The position numbers were made by a program, and so were the translations under genes. From positions 496,001 to 560,000 of the forward strand of contig CAVOHB010000009.1 in the NCBI GenBank assembly GCA_963695705.1: 64,000 nucleotides of DNA, given 5' to 3'. Source of the stretch: JBKPNJ01 sp963695705. GTDB lineage: Bacteria > Actinomycetota > Actinomycetes > Propionibacteriales > Nocardioidaceae. Shown here piece after piece: positions 18,159-26,986 of this stretch. The notes under the pieces were generated by a model. It had not been told where the DNA came from. It made no database searches and saw only the letters and a program-made list of their open reading frames with translations. How positions within the stretch are numbered: the first letter of the stretch is position 1; each line of letters starts with the position of its first letter.

Positions 18159-18832
18159 CACTCACTGGTTCGTCCCGCGGCACGATCAACGAGGTGCGCC
18201 GCGAGGTTGCGGCGCTGCACGCGGAGCTGGTGCGCTACGGACTCGTTGTCTGGACCGCCGGCAACGTGTCGGCCCGGGTGCCGGGGGAGCCACTGATGGT
18301 CATCAAGCCGAGTGGCGTCTCGTACGACGAGCTCGACGGCGACGCGATGATCGTGTGCGACCTGGACGGCGAGGTCGTCGACGGCGACCGCTCCCCGTCG
18401 AGCGACACCGCGGCGCATGCCTATGTCTACAAGACGATGCCCGAGGTCGGGGGAGTCGTTCACACCCACTCGACCTACGCGTCGGCGTGGGCTGCACGCG
18501 GTCAGGCGGTGCCGTGTGTCCTCACCGCCATGGCCGACGAGTTCGGCGGTGAGATACCGGTGGGCCCGTTCGCCATCATCGGCGACGACTCGATCGGACG
18601 AGGCATCGTCGAGACCCTGTCTGCCCACCGGTCCAGTGCGGTGTTGATGCGCAACCATGGCGTCTTCACGATCGGCAGGGACGCGAAGGCGGCGGTCAAG
18701 TCCGCAGTGATGTGCGAGGACGTCGCGCGCACCGTTCACGTCGCCTGCCAGCTCGGGGAGCCGCTCCCGATCGAGCCCGACGCCGTGGCCAGGCTCTATG
18801 ACCGCTATCAGAACGTCTATGGACAACGCTGA
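18155..18832 (+). CDS. araD: L-ribulose-5-phosphate 4-epimerase
   Basis: A 225-residue class II aldolase-family enzyme that converts L-ribulose 5-phosphate to D-xylulose 5-phosphate, which enters the pentose phosphate pathway. The metal site is visible as HTHSTYAS (H103, H105) and RNHGVFTIG (H168). The catalytic Asp is D84 in SSDTAAHAY. These correspond to D76, H95, H97 and H171 of the E. coli enzyme. It overlaps araB by four bases and precedes araA by 57 nt. Confidence 0.95.
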   Translation: MTLTGSSRGTINEVRREVAALHAELVRYGLVVWTAGNVSARVPGEPLMVIKPSGVSYDELDGDAMIVCDLDGEVVDGDRSPSSDTAAHAYVYKTMPEVGGVVHTHSTYASAWAARGQAVPCVLTAMADEFGGEIPVGPFAIIGDDSIGRGIVETLSAHRSSAVLMRNHGVFTIGRDAKAAVKSAVMCEDVARTVHVACQLGEPLPIEPDAVARLYDRYQNVYGQR

Positions 18833-18889
18833 TCGTAACCCGCACACGCAGTTGGCTTGTGCGCTCAGGAACGTGAGGAGCAACCGGTG

Positions 18890-20398
18890 ATGAGCACGAC
18901 GCGGGCTCGCCCTCAGGTCTGGTTCCTCACCGGCAGCCAGGGCCTCTACGGCGACGATGTTCTCAGCCAGGTTGCCGCCCAGTCGCAGCAGATCTCGAGG
19001 GTGCTGGCGGCGGCCCCTGGCCTGCCCGCGGAGCTGCTCTGGAAGGCCGTGCTCACCGATGCCGGCGCCATCCAGCAGGTGGCTCTGGAGGCGAACGCGG
19101 ACGAGCGCTGTGTCGGGGTGATCTGCTGGATGCACACCTTCTCGCCGGCGAAGATGTGGATCTCCGGACTGGATGCGCTGGACAAGCCTCTCCTGCACCT
19201 GCACACGCAGGCGAACGTCGAGCTGCCCTGGTCCGAGATCGACATGGACTTCATGAACCTGAACCAGGCGGCGCACGGTGACCGCGAGTTCGGCTACATC
19301 CAGTCCCGGATCGGCCTGACGCGCAAGACGGTCGCCGGGCACGTCGGCGACCCCGCCGTGGCAGAGCGAATCGGCGTCTGGGTACGGGCGGCCAACGGCG
19401 CGGCGGCGCTTCGCACCATGCGCCTGGCCCGCTTCGGCGACAACATGCGCAACGTGGCTGTGACCGAGGGCGACAAGGTGGAGGCGGAGCTACGGTTCGG
19501 CGTCTCGGTCAACACCTATGGAGTCAACGACCTCGTCGCGGTCGTCGACGCCGTGGCCGACGGTGAGGTCGATGCGCTCGTGCAGCAGTACGACGACGAG
19601 TACGACGTCACAGCCGACCTGCGCGAGGGTGGTGAACGTCGCGCGGCGCTGCGCTACGGGGCGCGGATCGAGCTCGGCCTGCGGGGGTTCCTCACCGACG
19701 GTGACTTCACCGCCTTCACCACCAACTTCGAGGACCTCGGTGGGCTGCGCCAGCTACCCGGTCTGGCCGTACAGCGGTTGATGGCCGATGGGTACGGCTT
19801 CGGCGGGGAGGGCGACTGGAAGACGGCGCTGGTGCTCCGCACTCTGAAGGTCATGGCCGACGGTCTGCCCGGCGGCACGTCCTTCATGGAGGACTACACC
19901 TACCATCTGGTCCCGGGCCAGGAACTGATTCTCGGGGCTCACATGCTCGAGGTCTGCCCGTCGATCGCGTCCGGCCGTCCGTCACTGGAGATCCACCCTC
20001 TCGGCATCGGTGGCCGGGACGACCCGGTCCGGCTCGTCTTCGATGCGACGCCAGGGGACGGGGTCGTCCTCGGCATGGCGGACATGGGGGAGAGGTTTCG
20101 CTTTGTGGCCAACGAGATCGAAGTCGTTCCACCGCTCGAGCCGCTGCCCAGGCTTCCGGTGGCCCGAGCCGTCTGGCGTCCCGCACCCGATCTGCGCACG
20201 TCCACGGAGTGCTGGCTGACCGCCGGCGGTCCGCACCACACGGTGCTCTCGACTGCCCTGACCAGCGAGCATCTGTGGGATCTCGCCGAGATCACCGGAA
20301 CCGAGCTGGCCCTGATCGATGCACAAACCACCACGCGACGCTTCGGCCAGGAGCTGCGCTGGAACCAGGCATGGCACCGCCTCGCGCACGGTCTCTGA
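18890..20398 (+). CDS. araA: L-arabinose isomerase
   Basis: Isomerises L-arabinose to L-ribulose, the first step of the pathway. From ATG 18890 it is 502 residues, the family's usual length. A GAGGAG site ends 9 nt upstream; the GTG at 18887 is also possible. Metal and catalytic residues E307 (FGGEGDWKTA), E334 (FMEDYTYHL), H351 (GAHMLEVCPS) and H450 (GGPHHTVLS) match those of the E. coli enzyme with an offset of about one. The gene order araB-araD-araA is common in actinobacteria. It is probably one transcript from the lacI/araB intergenic region. Confidence 0.96.
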   Translation: MSTTRARPQVWFLTGSQGLYGDDVLSQVAAQSQQISRVLAAAPGLPAELLWKAVLTDAGAIQQVALEANADERCVGVICWMHTFSPAKMWISGLDALDKPLLHLHTQANVELPWSEIDMDFMNLNQAAHGDREFGYIQSRIGLTRKTVAGHVGDPAVAERIGVWVRAANGAAALRTMRLARFGDNMRNVAVTEGDKVEAELRFGVSVNTYGVNDLVAVVDAVADGEVDALVQQYDDEYDVTADLREGGERRAALRYGARIELGLRGFLTDGDFTAFTTNFEDLGGLRQLPGLAVQRLMADGYGFGGEGDWKTALVLRTLKVMADGLPGGTSFMEDYTYHLVPGQELILGAHMLEVCPSIASGRPSLEIHPLGIGGRDDPVRLVFDATPGDGVVLGMADMGERFRFVANEIEVVPPLEPLPRLPVARAVWRPAPDLRTSTECWLTAGGPHHTVLSTALTSEHLWDLAEITGTELALIDAQTTTRRFGQELRWNQAWHRLAHGL

Positions 20399-20436
20399 AC
20401 GTCGCCCGCCGCCGGACGCGTCGTAGGCTCGGGGGT

Positions 20437-21321
20437 ATGCGTCTGGTGTCGTTGCTGCCGTCGGCGACCGAGATCGTCTACGCCCTGGGGCTCGGAGACG
20501 ACCTTGTCGGCGTGACGTTCGAATGCGACGAACCGGCCTCGGCCCGCATCGAGAAGACGGTCGTCGTCGGAGGTCGGGACACCAGCGGCCTGAGCCCACG
20601 AGAGATCGACGACTATGTGCGTGCCCAGATGGCGGCCGGGAACGATCTGTATACGCTCGATGCCGGTGCGCTCGCCGCCCTGGCGCCCGATCTCATCCTG
20701 ACCCAGGATCTGTGCCGCGTCTGCGCGTTACCCTCGGGAACCGTTGAGGACGCGCTCGGCTACCTGGGTTGCCGCGCAGATGTGGTCTCGCTGGATCCGC
20801 ATTCGCTCGAGGAGGTCCTCGACTCCATCCTGATCGTCGCGGAGCGGGCTGGCGACGGCACGAGGGCAGAGCCGCTGGTGGCTGGCCTGCGTGCCCGGCT
20901 GGCCGAGGTGGCTGCACGGGTCGCCGGGCGGGTGAGGCCTCGCGTCGCCGTCGTCGAATGGGTGGACCCGCCGTTCACGGCCGGGCACTGGGTGCCCGAC
21001 CTCGTCCTCGCCGCCGGCGGAGAACCGGTCGCCGCGGGGCCGGGCTCGCCGTCGATGGAGACGACGTGGGACCAGATCGCCGGATCACAGCCGGATCTCG
21101 TACTCGTGGCGCCTTGCGGTTTCCATCTGGACGGCGCGGTGCGCCAGGCCAGCGCGGTTACCGACCGGCTGCCGGCGATGCCGGTTTGGGCGATCGACGC
21201 GGACGGCATCGTCGTGCGGCCGGGTCCGCGACTCGTTGACGGCGTCGAGGCGATCGCGTCAATCCTTCACCCGTCCGCCGTACCCGCCCCTGCGCCCGGG
21301 GCCATCGCTTGCGTGACCTGA
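20437..21321 (+). CDS. BtuF-like cobalamin/metal-chelate-binding protein
   Basis: From ATG 20437, a 294-residue protein of the periplasmic-binding-protein fold used by BtuF/FecB-type vitamin B12 and siderophore binders. It begins directly with MRLVSLLPSATEIVYALGLG and has no signal peptide. It also has no neighbouring ABC transporter. Stand-alone cytosolic members are common in actinobacteria and their role is unclear. TWDQIAGSQPDLVLVAPCGF and PAMPVWAIDADGIVVRPGPR are typical of this subgroup. The start lies 38 nt after araA, so read-through is possible, but a role in arabinose use is unlikely. Confidence 0.78.
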   Translation: MRLVSLLPSATEIVYALGLGDDLVGVTFECDEPASARIEKTVVVGGRDTSGLSPREIDDYVRAQMAAGNDLYTLDAGALAALAPDLILTQDLCRVCALPSGTVEDALGYLGCRADVVSLDPHSLEEVLDSILIVAERAGDGTRAEPLVAGLRARLAEVAARVAGRVRPRVAVVEWVDPPFTAGHWVPDLVLAAGGEPVAAGPGSPSMETTWDQIAGSQPDLVLVAPCGFHLDGAVRQASAVTDRLPAMPVWAIDADGIVVRPGPRLVDGVEAIASILHPSAVPAPAPGAIACVT

Positions 21322-21382
21322 GCCGCCGGCCCAGCGGCGCGCTCTATTGTCGACGGACGGGACTCTCAAGGAGCTGGACGCC

Positions 21383-22000
21383 ATGGGGATCTACAGCGAT
21401 CGTGTCCTCCCGCGGATCGTCGACGTCTTCGGCGGGCTCAAGTCCGTCGAGCCGTTGCGGCGCCGCGTGTGCGAACACCTCGCGGGTGACGTGGTCGAGA
21501 TCGGCTTCGGCTCTGGGCGCAACGTCCCCTTCTATCCGCTGGCCGTCGACCGAGTGGACGCGGTCGAGCCGGCCGATCTCGGCTGGAAGCTGGCCGACGA
21601 GCGCCTCAGGCAGTCAAGGGTCCCCGTTCACCGATCCGGCATGACCGGTGAGTCACTGCCCTTCGCGGACGACAGCTTCGATGCCGCGCTGTCGACGTGG
21701 ACCCTGTGCACGATCCCTGACCCCGGTGCCGCCCTCCGCGAACTGCGCCGTGTCCTCAAGCCCGGCGCCAGCCTCCACTTTCTCGAGCATGGGCTGGCAC
21801 CCGACGAGGCTGTACGCCGGTGGCAACGTCGCCTGGAGCCGATGCAGAAGAGGCTCGTCGGGGGATGCCATCTGACCCGGCCGATCGTGGACATGCTGAC
21901 GACGGCGGGCTTCACGATCACAGAGGTCGACGTCTTCTACGAGAAGGGCGCGCCGAAGGCGCTCGGCGCCGACAGCCTCGGCTCAGCCGTGTCCGCCTAG
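21383..22000 (+). CDS. Class I SAM-dependent methyltransferase
   Basis: From ATG 21383, 205 residues. The SAM-binding motif I is VVEIGFGSGRNVPFYPL, the acidic residue ending strand 2 is in VDAVEPADLG, and motif IV is FDAALSTWTLCTIPDP. It continues with LRELRRVLKPGASLHFLEHG, typical of UbiE/phospholipid-methyltransferase-like enzymes. The substrate is not evident. A TTG at 21347 could extend the N-terminus by 12 residues but lacks conservation signals. Confidence 0.82.
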   Translation: MGIYSDRVLPRIVDVFGGLKSVEPLRRRVCEHLAGDVVEIGFGSGRNVPFYPLAVDRVDAVEPADLGWKLADERLRQSRVPVHRSGMTGESLPFADDSFDAALSTWTLCTIPDPGAALRELRRVLKPGASLHFLEHGLAPDEAVRRWQRRLEPMQKRLVGGCHLTRPIVDMLTTAGFTITEVDVFYEKGAPKALGADSLGSAVSA

Positions 22001-22018
22001 CTGCCCCAAGCACGATGC

Positions 22019-22053
22019 TCAGAAGAAGGCTCAGAAGAAGGCTCAGAAGAAGG
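22019..22053. repeat. 12-bp tandem repeat (2.9 copies)
   Basis: TCAGAAGAAGGC is repeated almost three times. The third copy contains the stop codon of the DUF6636 gene on the minus strand, so loss or gain of units changes only the 3' flank. Confidence 0.9.
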
Positions 22054-22516
22054 TAGCCGCGGCTCGTGACAGCTTGAAGCCGTGCCGGGTCTTGAGGTTC
22101 GTGCACGTCATGCCGGTCCTTCGGCTCGTGCAGCGAACGTGTCCGACTGTTCTCGAGTGTCCGTAGTGGAGGACGGGCACGTCGGGCGAACCGGTCGCGG
22201 GGCCGCGGACGCAGGCCCAATAGGCCCGCTTCCTGACCTTCACGAAAGGGCCCCAGTCGAAGTGACAGGTCTCAGGCTTCGGGGGTGAGGTGAACGAATG
22301 TTCGTCGATGTCGCAGCGGGCAGAGTTGCCACCCCTGACCTTGACGATGTTGCAGTGGATGTTCGTCGAGGGTGACTGGAACTCCGACAGTCGCGGACGC
22401 TCGACCGTGCCGGTGGTGTCGGCGATGGCGACGCTAACGGTGTGGACCGGGGCGAACAGCGTGCCCAACGACAGGCTCAGCACGACCGCCAGCACAAGCC
22501 GGACTCGTCGCTGCAT
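22043..22516 (-). CDS. Small secreted DUF6636-type protein
   Basis: A 157-residue protein from ATG 22516 with a signal peptide (residues 1-32, core LVLAVVLSLSLGTLFAPV). The mature part is rich in paired cysteines. Motifs FQSPSTNIHCNIV, ARCDIDEHSF and RCTSRRTGMTCTNL resemble the DUF6636 family of exported actinobacterial proteins of unknown function. The 5' end overlaps the 3' end of cydDC on the same strand by about 83 nt. It may therefore be translated from the cyd transcript. Function unknown. Confidence 0.7.
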   Translation of the reverse strand: MQRRVRLVLAVVLSLSLGTLFAPVHTVSVAIADTTGTVERPRLSEFQSPSTNIHCNIVKVRGGNSARCDIDEHSFTSPPKPETCHFDWGPFVKVRKRAYWACVRGPATGSPDVPVLHYGHSRTVGHVRCTSRRTGMTCTNLKTRHGFKLSRAAATFF

Positions 22517-25500
22517 GCACGCCAAAATAACTGCTCTTGCCGCAACCTGCTCGCGAGTTCTCCTCGCCCCAGGCCGCTGGCTCCTCGGTGCGGCCGAGCC
22601 GGACGATCTCGTCCACCTGGTCCAGTCCCTCCGGCCGATGCGTGATCAGGATCACCGTGCGACCACCCGAACCGGCCAAAAGGTCCGCGGTCACCGACTC
22701 TGCCGTGGCTGTGTCGAGGTGTGCCGTCGGCTCGTCGAGCACGAGCACCGGCTGATCGGCCAGGATGGAACGTGACAGAGCGATCCGTGCCCGTTCTCCG
22801 CTGGATACGTCCGCCCCACCGTCGCCGAGGTGCGTGCTGAGTCCGGCAGGCAGGGAGTCGAGCCAGCCGCCCAGCCGGGCCTGTCTCACCGCAGCCTCGA
22901 CGTCGACGTCGGTCGCCCCAGGCCGGGCAAACCGGACGTTCTCCGCCAGCGTCGACCCGAAGATGTGCGGGTCGTCGTCGACGAGACCAACGGTGCTCCG
23001 AAGCTCGTGAAAGGCGAGGTCTCTGACATCGGTCAGATCGATGCTGACGGCTCCCACCTCGGGATCGATGAAGCGCATCAGCAACGATGCCAGCGTCGAC
23101 TTTCCAGAGCCCGACGGGCCGACGACTCCGACCGTTCGGCCGGCCGGAAGACGCAGGTCAAGATCCTCGAGCACCGGGACGTCCCCCCAACCGGCAGAGA
23201 CGTGAGCGACGTCAACGTCATGCCGGCCGCCGGCCGTCAGTGCGCGCGGTTGATCGGCCTCCGAGACCGCTGGAGGCGTTCGCAGCAGCGCATCCAACCG
23301 CTCGAGTGCGAGGCCGGTGCGCGCAGACATCGAACCCGCCTCGGGCAGCGCCACCAGCAGCTCGGCCAAGGCGAGAGGGACCAGAACGAGGAGCGCCGCC
23401 ATGGGCGCGCTGAGAATGCCCGATCCCACTGCTGTCTGGGCTGTCACCCCGGTGGCGATGACGGCTCCACCGACTGCGGTGACGCTGGCCGCCCGTCCCA
23501 GCGCCACCCGGCGCGCGGACGCCTTCGCCGCCGCGGTGGCCGCGCAACCGGCCCGGGTCACCGCTCCCAGCGCGACGTCCTCTGCCCCCCATGCGCGTAG
23601 CTCGGCTGCGCCCTGGAGAAGCTGGAGAACGCGCTCGCCGAGCATGGCGCGATGCGCGAGGAAGTCATGTTCTGCGTGGTGGACCGCGGCTCGGCTCATC
23701 AGGAAGCAGGCGGCTGAGACGACGAGCATCGCGGTCACGACGATGCCCGCCGCCGGCAGGATCAGAGCCATCCCGATGACCGCGGCGGCCCCGACGACGA
23801 GGGCTGCGACCACCGGGTGCCACACCCGCAGGCGCCGGTCGACGTAGGCATCGACATCCTCGACGACCGAGGCCAGCAGGTCCCCGCGCTTGCGCCCGAG
23901 TCTGCCGGGTGTCAGCGGGATGAGGGCGCCGAACACCTCGGCTCGTCGGTCCGCCAGAGTCCGAAGGGCTGCGTCGTGTGACACCAGTCGCTCGGAGTAG
24001 CGCAGCGCCGGTCGAGCCAGTCCGAACGTCCGCACGCCGATGATCGCGACCAGCAGCGTGAGAACCGGTGGGTGCTGCGACGCGCGCACGATCAACCACC
24101 CTGCGGTCGCTGTCAGCATCACCCCACTGGCAGCAGCAAGGCAGCCGAGCAACCCCCCCAGCAATACCAGACCCCGACGTTCGCGCCGGCGCGCCGGCAC
24201 CCCCGCACCGGCTGCGCCGGTTCCCGTAGCGACCGAGGAACCGGTTGCGGCCTTCGGTCGGGCGTCCTGTGCCGGGGTCGGGAGAGGGGCGGCCGACCGT
24301 GCTATCTCCTCAACGGACACGGGTGGTAGGCAGATCACCTGGTCTGCCAGCCCGAGGACGGATGTCGCGTGCGTGGCAACCACCACCGTCGAGCGTTGCG
24401 ACAGCCAGTGCAGGGTCTGCAGGAAGATCCGCTCAGTGTCGGTGTCCAGGTGGGCCGTCGGTTCGTCGAGGAGAACGAGAGGACGTGGGGCGAGCACCGC
24501 GCGGGAGAGCGCGAGCCGGGCCCGCTCTCCTGCGGAGAGGCCAAGTCCGTCCTCGCCCACCACAGCGTCCAGTCGGCCCGGCAGGCTGGACACGACCTCG
24601 GCCAGGTTCACGCGGCGCAGCGCGTCCCACACCGCGGAGTCATCGGCGCCGGGACATGACAGACGAACGTTGTTCGCGACGGTGCCCGGCACGAGCCACG
24701 GCCGCTGTGGCACCCACGCCACCTGCCTGCGCCAGTCGTCGGGATCGAGCTCGCGAAGGTCGACCCCGCCCACGGTGATGCAACCGGCGCTGGTCGGGAG
24801 TCGACCGTGCACAGCCGAGATCAGCGTCGACTTGCCGGCGCCTGACGGTCCGGCAACCGCGACCAGCCGACCCGGCTCGATCGTGGCCGAGACGCCCTGC
24901 ATTGCGGGGGTGCTGCGGCCCGGATAGGTGACCGACACGTCGCAGACCCGGATGGGCTCCCTGGTGAGGTCCGGAACCGGAGCGTCACCGGAGGCCGGGA
25001 GCGGCTGCGCGAGGACTGCGTTCACTTCGGCGAAGGTGGCGGCTCCCTCTGCGGCGGCATGGAACTCCGCGCCCACTCGGCGCAGCGGCCAGTAGGCCTC
25101 GGGTGCGAGCAGCAGGACCACGAGGGCGGTCCGGAGGTCGAGTCGTCCGTCGGCGAGTCGCAGCCCCACCGAAACGGCGACGAGGGCGACGGAGAGGGTC
25201 GCCACCAGATCCAGTACCGCGGAGGAGGCAAACGCCAGCCGCAGAGTGTGGAGGCTGGCTCGCCGATGCCGATCGCTGATCTCCCGGATCGACTCCGTCT
25301 GCGCGTGCGCGCGTCGGAACGCGACCAGGGTCGGTAGGCCGCGCATCACGTCGACGAAGTGGCCGGCCAGATGTGACATCTCCCGCCATTGCCGCTCCGC
25401 ACGGGCCCGGGATCTCCACCCGATCAGGGCGGCGAACACGGGCACCAGCGGAAGCGTTGCCACCACGATGGCTGCGCTGAGCGGATCCTGCGAAGCCATC

Positions 25501-25943
25501 GCCACGATCACCAGCACGGGAAGCACGGCGGCCAGTACGAGTGCGGGCAGATAGCGGGTGAGATACGGCTCTATGGCGGTGATGCCCCGCGTCGTCAGTG
25601 CGGCCAACTCCCCGGTCCGCCGGCGGGCCAGCCATTCAGGACCGAGCGCGACTGCCCGGCTGAGCACCCGCTCACGCAACCAGATGCCCGTCGTGGCCGC
25701 GGCGGAGGCTGCCGACGCCTCCATCAACCACCCGACGAGAGCCCTGGCCAGGGTCACGCCTGCGATGGACAACAGCCAGGGAGCGAGCCGCGACTGAGCC
25801 GCGATAGACGCGATCAGCCCGCCGACCGCGAAGGCCTGCGCAACGATCAGCAGGCATTGCACGGCCGCGGCCGCCAGTACGCCGACCAGGGCCGGGCGCG
25901 CGGGGCGCAACAGTGCGAGCACCTGCCGATCCACCGGTTTCAT
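22434..25943 (-). CDS. cydDC: CydDC fusion, heterodimer-type thiol ABC exporter in one chain
   Basis: A 1169-residue single polypeptide joining CydD and CydC, each with a six-helix membrane domain and an ATPase. The CydD half has Walker A GPSGAGKSTLI, signature LSAGERARLALSRA and Walker B VLLDEPTAHLD. The CydC half has GPSGSGKSTLASL, SSGERARIALSRS and VLVLDEPTAHLD. CydDC exports glutathione or cysteine and is needed to assemble the haems of cytochrome bd. The fused form is typical of several actinobacteria. The ATG overlaps the cydB stop by four bases. The last 40 or so residues after ILITHRPEGLDQ are poorly conserved and overlap the next gene. Confidence 0.93.
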   Translation of the reverse strand: MKPVDRQVLALLRPARPALVGVLAAAAVQCLLIVAQAFAVGGLIASIAAQSRLAPWLLSIAGVTLARALVGWLMEASAASAAATTGIWLRERVLSRAVALGPEWLARRRTGELAALTTRGITAIEPYLTRYLPALVLAAVLPVLVIVAMASQDPLSAAIVVATLPLVPVFAALIGWRSRARAERQWREMSHLAGHFVDVMRGLPTLVAFRRAHAQTESIREISDRHRRASLHTLRLAFASSAVLDLVATLSVALVAVSVGLRLADGRLDLRTALVVLLLAPEAYWPLRRVGAEFHAAAEGAATFAEVNAVLAQPLPASGDAPVPDLTREPIRVCDVSVTYPGRSTPAMQGVSATIEPGRLVAVAGPSGAGKSTLISAVHGRLPTSAGCITVGGVDLRELDPDDWRRQVAWVPQRPWLVPGTVANNVRLSCPGADDSAVWDALRRVNLAEVVSSLPGRLDAVVGEDGLGLSAGERARLALSRAVLAPRPLVLLDEPTAHLDTDTERIFLQTLHWLSQRSTVVVATHATSVLGLADQVICLPPVSVEEIARSAAPLPTPAQDARPKAATGSSVATGTGAAGAGVPARRRERRGLVLLGGLLGCLAAASGVMLTATAGWLIVRASQHPPVLTLLVAIIGVRTFGLARPALRYSERLVSHDAALRTLADRRAEVFGALIPLTPGRLGRKRGDLLASVVEDVDAYVDRRLRVWHPVVAALVVGAAAVIGMALILPAAGIVVTAMLVVSAACFLMSRAAVHHAEHDFLAHRAMLGERVLQLLQGAAELRAWGAEDVALGAVTRAGCAATAAAKASARRVALGRAASVTAVGGAVIATGVTAQTAVGSGILSAPMAALLVLVPLALAELLVALPEAGSMSARTGLALERLDALLRTPPAVSEADQPRALTAGGRHDVDVAHVSAGWGDVPVLEDLDLRLPAGRTVGVVGPSGSGKSTLASLLMRFIDPEVGAVSIDLTDVRDLAFHELRSTVGLVDDDPHIFGSTLAENVRFARPGATDVDVEAAVRQARLGGWLDSLPAGLSTHLGDGGADVSSGERARIALSRSILADQPVLVLDEPTAHLDTATAESVTADLLAGSGGRTVILITHRPEGLDQVDEIVRLGRTEEPAAWGEENSRAGCGKSSYFGVHAATSPACAGGRAEPVVGHAVRPGPHR

Positions 25944-26968
25944 GCGTGCTCCGGCTCCTGCACGTCACTGGACTCGACCGGGATGTTGCGGGTACTGATG
26001 CGCCGGCGGAAAACCCAGTAGGTCCAGCCTTCGTACAGCAACACCAGAGGGGTGAAGATCACCGCGACCACGGTCATGATCTTCAGCGTGTAGTCCGTGG
26101 CGGCCGCATTCGTCGTGGTGAGGGAGTAGGCCGGCGACAACCGCGACGGCATGACGTCAGGGAACAGCGCGACAAAGAGCCCGGTCACGGCCAGCCCGAT
26201 CGCGGCGAAGGTTCCGGTGAAACCCCAGCCCTCCCGCCCGCGGTGCGCCGCCGCCAAGCCACCCAGCAGTGATACCGCCGCGACCGTGAACAGCACCGCC
26301 GAACCGGCGTCACCGGCCAGCGCCTGCGCCCAGGACAGAAAGGCAACGGCCGACACGGCGGCGCCCGAACCGCTGAGCACCCCCCACCGGCGGGCACGGT
26401 GGCGGATCTCGCCGTCGGTCTTGAGGGCGATGAACAAGGCCCCATGGGTGAGGAAGAGCAGCGCCGTCGTGATACCGCCGAGCAATGCGAACGGGTTGAG
26501 CAGATCCACGAACGATCCGACGTACTCCTTGTCCGCATCGATGTCGACTCCCCGGACGATGTTCGCGAACGCCACGCCCCAGAGCACGGCTGGGACGACA
26601 GAGCCGACGAAGATCATCCGGTCCCACCACGCGCGCCAGTCGTCCCGGTCACGCTTGTGCCGATATTCGAACGACACGCCGCGCACGATCAACGCCAGCA
26701 GGATCAAGAGCAACGGCAGGTAGAAACCGCTGAACAGGGTCGCGTACCACTCGGGAAAGGCGGCGAACGTCGCACCGCCCGCGACGAGCAGCCAGACCTC
26801 GTTCCCGTCCCAGACCGGACCGATCGTGTTGATCAGTACGCGCCGTTCGGCCTCGTTCCTGGTCAGCACCGGCAGAAGCATGCCGACCCCGAAGTCGAAA
26901 CCCTCCAGGACGAAGTAGCCGACCCACAGGATGGCGATCAAGCAGAACCAGATGGTGGTGAGCTCCAT
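25940..26968 (-). CDS. cydB: Cytochrome bd ubiquinol/menaquinol oxidase subunit II
   Basis: A 342-residue membrane protein with eight or nine helices, the structural partner of CydA in cytochrome bd. Conserved stretches include GYFVLEGFDFGVGMLLP, IGPVWDGNEVWLLVAGGATF and AAFPEWYATLFSGFYLPL. It lies 18 nt after cydA and overlaps cydDC by four bases, so all three form one operon. Confidence 0.95.
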   Translation of the reverse strand: MELTTIWFCLIAILWVGYFVLEGFDFGVGMLLPVLTRNEAERRVLINTIGPVWDGNEVWLLVAGGATFAAFPEWYATLFSGFYLPLLLILLALIVRGVSFEYRHKRDRDDWRAWWDRMIFVGSVVPAVLWGVAFANIVRGVDIDADKEYVGSFVDLLNPFALLGGITTALLFLTHGALFIALKTDGEIRHRARRWGVLSGSGAAVSAVAFLSWAQALAGDAGSAVLFTVAAVSLLGGLAAAHRGREGWGFTGTFAAIGLAVTGLFVALFPDVMPSRLSPAYSLTTTNAAATDYTLKIMTVVAVIFTPLVLLYEGWTYWVFRRRISTRNIPVESSDVQEPEHA

Positions 26969-26986
26969 GGCACGCTCCTCTTCGGC

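Noticed and set aside
20399..20436. Cobalamin riboswitch before the BtuF-like gene
   Set aside because: Only 38 nt separate araA from this gene, too short for the structure, and no B12-box was seen.
22019..22053. Three short repeats as a CRISPR array
   Set aside because: Units are 12 bp, directly abutting, without spacers, and no cas genes are present.
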